From positions 1,116,001 through 1,180,000 of the forward strand of contig NZ_CP099546.1 of assembly GCF_023973145.1 (NCBI RefSeq): a stretch of 64,000 bases of DNA, written 5' to 3'. Positions 59,302 through 64,000 of this stretch are shown here, in pieces. Every line of letters begins with the position of its first letter. The first letter of the stretch is position 1. Source of the stretch: Natronosalvus vescus. Lineage in GTDB: Archaea > Halobacteriota > Halobacteria > Halobacteriales > Natrialbaceae. The translations under genes and the position numbers were made by a program. The notes beneath the pieces were generated by a model. It was not told the origin of the DNA, ran no database searches, and saw only the letters and a list, made by a program, of their open reading frames with translations.

Positions 59302-60228
59302 ATGGAGCCGACGCTCTCGGTAGTCGTGTCGACGCTGAACGACCGAGAGCACTTACTCTCCTGTCTCGACGGCCTCGAGGATCAGCTTCCAGCCTCGAGT
59401 GAAGTGATCGTCGTCAACGGCCCATCGTCGGATGGAACGACTGGTGCCGTCCGCGACCGCGACGATGTCGACGTACTGGTCGAAATCTCGGATCGGGCGG
59501 CGAGCGTCTCCCGGAATGCTGGCTTCGAGGTGGCTACCGGCGACGTGGTGGCGTTTCTCGGTGACGAGTACGTCATCGAACCTGGCTGGTACGAGGCGGT
59601 CGTCGGTGCCATCGAGCGCCAGGCCGACGTCGTCACTGGGCCAGTTCGTGGCCGGCTCTCAGGCGAGCAGCGCGGCACTGAACCGACGACGATACTCGGC
59701 CGCTGTGTCACGCCGTTCGAGGGATCGAACGTCGCGGTCGACCGCGCGGTTCTCGAGGCCCTCGACGGGTTCGACGAGTACCTGTCGGTCGCCGAAGCGA
59801 CCGACTGTGCGCATCGCCTCGCTGGTCTCGAGTACGACGTCACCTGGCGTCCCGAGATGGCCGTTCGTAGCGAAGTGGGAACCGACGGAGGAACGCCGGA
59901 TCGCGACTGGTTCTGCCGGTTTCAGTCGCTCACGTATCGACTGAGCAAGAACTACGGCCCTCGTCCGTCAGTCGTTGGTCGCGTCGCCTGCCGGGCGGTC
60001 GGTGACGGAGCAGGCGGAGCGAGAGGAGTGCTGGCCGGCGAGGGAACGCCAACGGACTGGCTCGGAAACGGCGTCGATGTCCTCCAGGGAAGTGTTCGTG
60101 GGTTCGTCGATGGCCTCCGTGCCCGATACGCAGACCGCACAGACCGTCGAAACCCCCACGGTGTTTCCGGCCGCCACGACCGGGCGGTTCGCGTCTACGA
60201 CCGTCGATCGGACGCTGACGGGGTGTAG
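59302..60228 (+). CDS. Glycosyltransferase family 2
   Basis: A 308-residue GT-A-fold enzyme. The nucleotide-sugar-binding start is TLSVVVSTLNDREHLLSCLD with VIVVNGPSSDGT. The metal-binding region reads FLGDEYVI in place of a canonical DxD, so metal use is uncertain. A short hydrophilic C-terminal part is rich in Arg and Gly. It likely transfers a sugar to a lipid or protein acceptor in envelope biosynthesis. No membrane helix is obvious, so it acts at the cytoplasmic face. Confidence 0.85.
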   Translation: MEPTLSVVVSTLNDREHLLSCLDGLEDQLPASSEVIVVNGPSSDGTTGAVRDRDDVDVLVEISDRAASVSRNAGFEVATGDVVAFLGDEYVIEPGWYEAVVGAIERQADVVTGPVRGRLSGEQRGTEPTTILGRCVTPFEGSNVAVDRAVLEALDGFDEYLSVAEATDCAHRLAGLEYDVTWRPEMAVRSEVGTDGGTPDRDWFCRFQSLTYRLSKNYGPRPSVVGRVACRAVGDGAGGARGVLAGEGTPTDWLGNGVDVLQGSVRGFVDGLRARYADRTDRRNPHGVSGRHDRAVRVYDRRSDADGV

Positions 60229-60260
60229 CCGATTGTCGGTAGTCGTCGAGAGTGATAATC

Positions 60261-60268
60261 CTTATACA
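60261..60268 (+). promoter_or_regulatory. TATA box of purK-purE
   Basis: CTTATACA centred about 26 nt upstream of the purK ATG at 60291; leaderless spacing. Confidence 0.6.
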
Positions 60269-60290
60269 CAGCCGATGAGAATCGCCGCCT

Positions 60291-61454
60291 ATGACAACGC
60301 TGCGGTCACCAGGGCCGACGATCGGCGTCGTCGGTGGGGGGCAACTTGGCCGGATGCTCGCCGAGGCCGCCTCACCGCTCGGCGTCGACGTCATCGTGCT
60401 CGATCCGACACCCGATTGCCCAGCGGCGGGTGTGAGTCGCGATCATCTCGTCGGCGACTTCGACGACGAAGACGGGATTCGCGAACTCGCCAAACGTGCC
60501 GACGTCCTCACATTCGAGATCGAACTTGCCGATCAGGACGTCCTCGAGCACGTTCGCGAGGAGACCGGCGTCCCGGTACACCCCGATCCGACGACGCTGC
60601 GAACCATCCACGACAAACTGGTTCAGAAACGAGACCTTGCGGATGCGGGCGTTCCCGTACCGCCGTTTCGGGTCGTCGACGACGTCGAGGATGTTCGCGC
60701 TGCCATCGACGACTACGGCGCACCAGTGATGTTGAAAGCCCGAACGGGCGGGTACGACGGTCGTGGCAACGTTCCCGTCGAGTCGAAAGCCGACGCCGAG
60801 GCCGCCCTCGAGTCGGTCGCCGGGCCAGCGATGGTCGAGGCGTTCGTCGATTTCGAACGCGAGATTTCGGTTATCGCCGCGGCGGGCTACGGGGAGACGG
60901 CAACCTTCCCCGTCGGCGAGAACGTTCACGAGGATGAGATCCTTCGGGAAACGGTCGTTCCCGCGCGCTCGAGCGACGCCGTCCTCGACCGGGCTCGTGA
61001 CGTCGCCGAAGACGTCCTCGAGGTGATGAACGGCCGGGGGATCTACGGGATCGAACTGTTCGAGACGACCGACGGCGAGATTCTGCTCAACGAAATCGCT
61101 CCTCGCCCGCACAACTCCGGTCACTGGACGATCGAAGGGGCCCAGACTTCGCAGTTCGAACAACACGTTCGCGCCGTGCTTGGCTGGCCACTTGGCTCGA
61201 CGGCACTTCGCGCACCGACGGTGTCGACGAACCTCCTCGGTGATGTCGATCAGTCCCAGCCAGCCCAGCTTACGAACGTCGAACGGATCCTCGAGTCGCC
61301 GACGGCCAGCCTCCATTGGTACGGCAAGCGGGAGGTACGGCCGCTCCGGAAGATGGGGCACGTGACGGTCACCGCCGGGGAGGGAGACTCCCGTGGTGAC
61401 CTGCTCGAGCGCGCTCGGCGGTTGCGCGAGGCCGTGACGTTCGAGTCGAACTGA
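60291..61454 (+). CDS. purK: 5-(carboxyamino)imidazole ribonucleotide synthase
   Basis: 387 residues, the ATP-dependent carboxylation of AIR in purine synthesis. N-terminal GPTIGVVGGGQLGRMLAEAA is the PurK Rossmann part. The ATP-grasp domain follows with RDLADAGVPVPPFRVV, VMLKARTGGYDGRGN, VEAFVDFEREISVI and LLNEIAPRPHNSGHWTIEG. All signature elements are intact. It is followed 68 bp later by purE, so the two consecutive steps are encoded together. A typical leaderless start with TATA at 60261. Confidence 0.96.
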   Translation: MTTLRSPGPTIGVVGGGQLGRMLAEAASPLGVDVIVLDPTPDCPAAGVSRDHLVGDFDDEDGIRELAKRADVLTFEIELADQDVLEHVREETGVPVHPDPTTLRTIHDKLVQKRDLADAGVPVPPFRVVDDVEDVRAAIDDYGAPVMLKARTGGYDGRGNVPVESKADAEAALESVAGPAMVEAFVDFEREISVIAAAGYGETATFPVGENVHEDEILRETVVPARSSDAVLDRARDVAEDVLEVMNGRGIYGIELFETTDGEILLNEIAPRPHNSGHWTIEGAQTSQFEQHVRAVLGWPLGSTALRAPTVSTNLLGDVDQSQPAQLTNVERILESPTASLHWYGKREVRPLRKMGHVTVTAGEGDSRGDLLERARRLREAVTFESN

Positions 61455-61522
61455 ATCGACCGGAGAACGGAACACCGACTATCCAGGGACGCCAACCGTC
61501 GACCACCACCTTTCCATCATCC

Positions 61523-62155
61523 ATGCCAGCCAGCGTCACAGACCTCATCGATAGATTGCACCGCGAAGCCGAACAAGACCGCCCAACGGAGGCGACGCCT
61601 GACGTCGGAATCGTCATGGGCAGTGACTCCGACCTCGAGGTGATGATGACCGGTGGCTCCCGTCCCGGTGCATACGACGCCTTCGTCGAGGAACTCGGCT
61701 TCGGCGAGCAGACCGACTACGAGAACCCACCCGACGAGCGTTTTACGTTCGAAACGTACGTCACCTCGGCCCACCGAACTCCGGATCTGATGACGGCCTA
61801 CGCGGAGACGGCCGAAGATCGTGGGATCGAGGTGCTCATCGCCGGGGCCGGCGGGAAGTCGGCCGACCTCCCGAACATGACGGCGTCGATCGCGTACCCA
61901 CTGCCCGTCATTGGTGTCCCGGTTCAGGAGAAGTCCGTCGATAGCGTGATCGGAATGCCCGCGGGTGCACCACTCGTCGCCGTCGACGCAGGCAAGTCAT
62001 TCAACGCGGCACTTTCTGCGGCACAGATCCTCGCTCGTCAACACGAAACCGTTCACGAGCGGTTACTCGACTACCACGAGCGATTACGCAGCGATGTCGG
62101 GGACGTCTCCCGACGACTCCACGACGGCGGCGTCGAGGCCTACCACGATCGGTGA
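61523..62155 (+). CDS. purE: N5-carboxyaminoimidazole ribonucleotide mutase
   Basis: 210 residues, converting N5-CAIR to CAIR. The catalytic core GIVMGSDSDLEVM, TSAHRTPDLM and AGAGGKSADLPNMTASI is complete. A 25-residue N-terminal extension and an insertion around SRPGAYDAFVEELGFGEQ make it longer than bacterial PurE (about 165 residues). Follows purK. Confidence 0.95.
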   Translation: MPASVTDLIDRLHREAEQDRPTEATPDVGIVMGSDSDLEVMMTGGSRPGAYDAFVEELGFGEQTDYENPPDERFTFETYVTSAHRTPDLMTAYAETAEDRGIEVLIAGAGGKSADLPNMTASIAYPLPVIGVPVQEKSVDSVIGMPAGAPLVAVDAGKSFNAALSAAQILARQHETVHERLLDYHERLRSDVGDVSRRLHDGGVEAYHDR

Positions 62156-62315
62156 ACACATGGTTACTCGAGGGGGGTGCTTCGGGGCTCTCGCTCTCCG
62201 CTTTTTTTGATGGCCATCAAACACGGGACTATCATGTTCGGAGACTTTCGCTCGAGCGATCAGGTTACAGGACGGCGCTGGATGGCGAAATCGGGTGAAA
62301 AACAAAGAATCAACC

Positions 62316-62323
62316 CTTATATG
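62316..62323 (+). promoter_or_regulatory. TATA box of the nuo operon
   Basis: CTTATATG about 36 nt before the nuoA ATG at 62355; a GGAG just before the ATG could serve as ribosome binding site on a short leader. Confidence 0.5.
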
Positions 62324-62354
62324 GGTGCGTTTCCAACGGCCGAACGTTACGGAG

Positions 62355-62768
62355 ATGAATGATTGGATAGCCATCGGGGCGCTGGCGCTCGTGGGGCTAC
62401 TGATTCCGCTCGGCATGATGGCGGTATCGTATCTCCTCCGACCGAGTGTACCCGAGACGAGCAAACGTGCCACCTACGAGAGTGGCGAGGTGCCGACCGG
62501 CGGGACGCGCATCCGGTTTAACATCCAGTACTACATGGTTGCGCTTCTTTTCCTGGTCTTCGACATCGAAACCGTCCTGTTGTTCCCGTGGGCGGTCACG
62601 TACACCGATGCGCTGGCAGCCGAGGAGTACGGACTCCTCCACGCGCTCGGGCCGATGCTGCTCTTCGTCGCCATCCTCGTCGTCGGACTCGCGTGGGCCT
62701 GGCGCAACGGAGCCGTACAGTGGGCGAAGACGCCCGGACAGGTCGAACCTGAGGTCGATCGACCATGA
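62355..62768 (+). CDS. nuoA: NADH dehydrogenase-like complex subunit A
   Basis: A 137-residue membrane subunit with three helices. It shows the conserved loop TYESGEVPTGGTRIRFNIQYY and FLVFDIETVLLFPWA, which forms part of the quinone channel in complex I. Haloarchaeal complexes lack the NADH-oxidising NuoEFG module and probably take electrons from a different donor. First gene of the operon; the stop overlaps the nuoB start. Confidence 0.94.
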   Translation: MNDWIAIGALALVGLLIPLGMMAVSYLLRPSVPETSKRATYESGEVPTGGTRIRFNIQYYMVALLFLVFDIETVLLFPWAVTYTDALAAEEYGLLHALGPMLLFVAILVVGLAWAWRNGAVQWAKTPGQVEPEVDRP

Positions 62769-63469
62769 GTAACGAACCAACCCAACAAATCTACGATAGT
62801 ACCGCTCCCTCGACGGACGACCGTGACGCCCGGATGGGAGCCGGCGTCGACGCCCGGATGAACTCGAAACTTCGGGAGGCGTTCGGATCGTCGCCGTTCA
62901 TCCTCACCAAGTTCGATCAGTTCATGAACTGGGTGCGCGGATCGTCGATGTTCATGCTGCAGTTCGGGATCGCCTGTTGCAGCATCGAAATGATTCACAC
63001 GTACGCGATCAAACACGACCTCGACCGGTTCGGGGCCGGTGTCCCGCGTGCATCACCGCGACAGGCCGACGTGATTATCGTCCCCGGGACGATCGTCTCG
63101 AAGTTCGGCCCGCGGATGAAACGCGTCTACGACCAGATGCCCGAACCGAAGTTCGTCATCGGCATGGGGTCGTGTACGATCTCGGGCGGCCCGTTCCAGG
63201 AGGGATACAACGTCGTCAAGGGGGCAGAGGAGATCATCCCGGTCGACATCCACGTTCCCGGTTGCCCGCCACGACCGGAGGCGCTCATCTACGGCGTCGC
63301 CAAACTCCAGGAGCGAATCGCCAACGGCGAGTCCTCGCCGGTCGTCGTCAAGCCGTACGAACTCGAGCAGTTCGGCGACCTACCACGGGACGAGTTAGTG
63401 CAAAAGTTGGCCGACCAGATCGACGAGGACGACCTCGTCATGCGCTACAACTGGGCTGATTCACCATGA
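62765..63469 (+). CDS. nuoB: NADH dehydrogenase-like complex subunit B
   Basis: 234 residues, carrying cluster N2 next to the quinone site. Ligands are C71-C72 (GIACCSIEMI), C137 (GMGSCTISGG) and C167 (PGCPPRP). The N-terminal 40 residues are a variable haloarchaeal extension. Overlaps both nuoA and nuoCD by 4 bp (ATGA), implying coupled translation of the peripheral-arm subunits. Confidence 0.95.
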   Translation: MSNEPTQQIYDSTAPSTDDRDARMGAGVDARMNSKLREAFGSSPFILTKFDQFMNWVRGSSMFMLQFGIACCSIEMIHTYAIKHDLDRFGAGVPRASPRQADVIIVPGTIVSKFGPRMKRVYDQMPEPKFVIGMGSCTISGGPFQEGYNVVKGAEEIIPVDIHVPGCPPRPEALIYGVAKLQERIANGESSPVVVKPYELEQFGDLPRDELVQKLADQIDEDDLVMRYNWADSP

Positions 63470-64000
63470 GCACGGGACTCGAACCCACGCCGGCAGATCT
63501 CGAAGTCACCGAGAGCGAACTCGAGGCGCTGATCGGCGATCGTGCGCTCGCGCGTGACGATCACAAGAACGCCCCTGGATTCGTGATCCGTCCGGACGAC
63601 GTTCAGGACGTGCTGTTCGACCTGCGCGATCAGGCTGGCTTCGATTACCTCTCCTGTGTCACCGCACAGCAGTACGAGGATCGCTACGAGTCGATCTACC
63701 ACCTGAAGAAGTACGCCGACCCGACCCAGGAAGTCAGCGTCGTCGTGCCGACGTCGACCGATAACCCGGTCAGCCAGACGGCCGAACCCGTCTACCGGGC
63801 GGCCGACTGGGCAGAACGGGAGAACTTCGACCTCGTCGGAATCGACTACGAGGGACACCCCGATCCACGGCGCATCCTCCTTCCTGAGACCTGGCAGGGT
63901 CATCCGCTCTCGCACGATTACAACCAGGAGAAACCACAGATCGTCACGCTGGCAGAACACGCGAACCCGCTCCAGGCCGACCAGCGCGATTCGGAGACGG
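63466..64000 (+). CDS. nuoCD: Complex I-like subunit C/D fusion, cut by window edge
   Basis: 178 codons are present: the NuoC (30-kDa) part. It includes DDVQDVLFDLRDQAGFDYLS, followed by YHLKKYADPTQEVSVVVPT and the conserved segment EGHPDPRRILLPETWQGHPL. The fused NuoD (49-kDa) part expected in haloarchaea would lie to the right; this is inferred, since the window stops first. Its start overlaps the nuoB stop (ATGA). Confidence 0.9.
   Translation, partial: MSTGLEPTPADLEVTESELEALIGDRALARDDHKNAPGFVIRPDDVQDVLFDLRDQAGFDYLSCVTAQQYEDRYESIYHLKKYADPTQEVSVVVPTSTDNPVSQTAEPVYRAADWAERENFDLVGIDYEGHPDPRRILLPETWQGHPLSHDYNQEKPQIVTLAEHANPLQADQRDSET

Overview
The window is a high-GC chromosomal segment from a halophilic archaeon, most likely of the Natrialbales (an inference from overall character, not from a search). 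The evidence is strongly acidic proteins, CTCGAG-rich coding sequence, leaderless genes with TATA boxes about 25-28 nt upstream of the start, a TFB, an SMC/ScpA pair, Tat and lipobox signals typical of haloarchaeal exported proteins, and a nuoA-B-CD operon. Almost all of it is densely packed core genome. Two lower-GC patches (about 10.5-12.3 kb and 41.1-46.5 kb) look like accessory DNA.

Layout. 1-2.6 kb: edge-truncated ADP-dependent sugar kinase, GNAT, SPFH protein (all minus). 2.8-10.5 kb (plus): TFB, a coiled-coil protein, smc-scpA, a small membrane protein and two tandem membrane/zinc-ribbon paralogues. 10.5-12.3 kb: AT-rich patch with an exported acidic protein, a perfect IS200/IS605-like hairpin and an overlooked 45-codon gene. 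12.3-21.6 kb: mtnP, a MATE exporter, an HD protein, DUF420, a frameshifted DHFR-like reductase, purF, a nitrilase-family amidohydrolase with an SRPBCC partner, and small proteins. 21.7-32.6 kb: a WHy-domain protein, AbrB-PhoU regulator, ATP-NAD kinase-like protein, a 39-codon membrane gene, CinA-like protein, J-domain/ferredoxin fusion, HhH-MutS ATPase, two lipoproteins, a half-size DMT transporter and endonuclease III.

32.8-36.2 kb: three overlapping genes form a PolB2 operon. They are a RadA-like protein without recognisable Walker A or Walker B residues, a small helical acidic protein, and a family B DNA polymerase whose motif C and exonuclease acidic residues are degenerate. This is the most intriguing system in the window. 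36.3-41.1 kb: a decayed GAF sensor gene, two response regulators (one a REC-GAF-HTH regulator) and an ABC exporter pair.

41.1-46.5 kb: accessory island with a complete IS605-type element (divergent tnpA and full-length tnpB, matching end hairpins), three cassettes bounded by TTCATAATCGG-type motifs, two families of dispersed short repeats, and a few small genes. 46.5-64 kb: a potassium-channel-like protein with an unusual filter, a second DUF420 protein, a creatininase-family/FAD-oxidoreductase pair, Hsp20, a radical SAM-HhH protein, TRAM protein, YkgJ-type protein, a metallo-beta-lactamase-fold protein, small zinc proteins, a methyltransferase, a glycosyltransferase, purK-purE, and the start of the complex I-like operon, which runs off the right edge. 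No rRNA, tRNA or CRISPR array was recognised.
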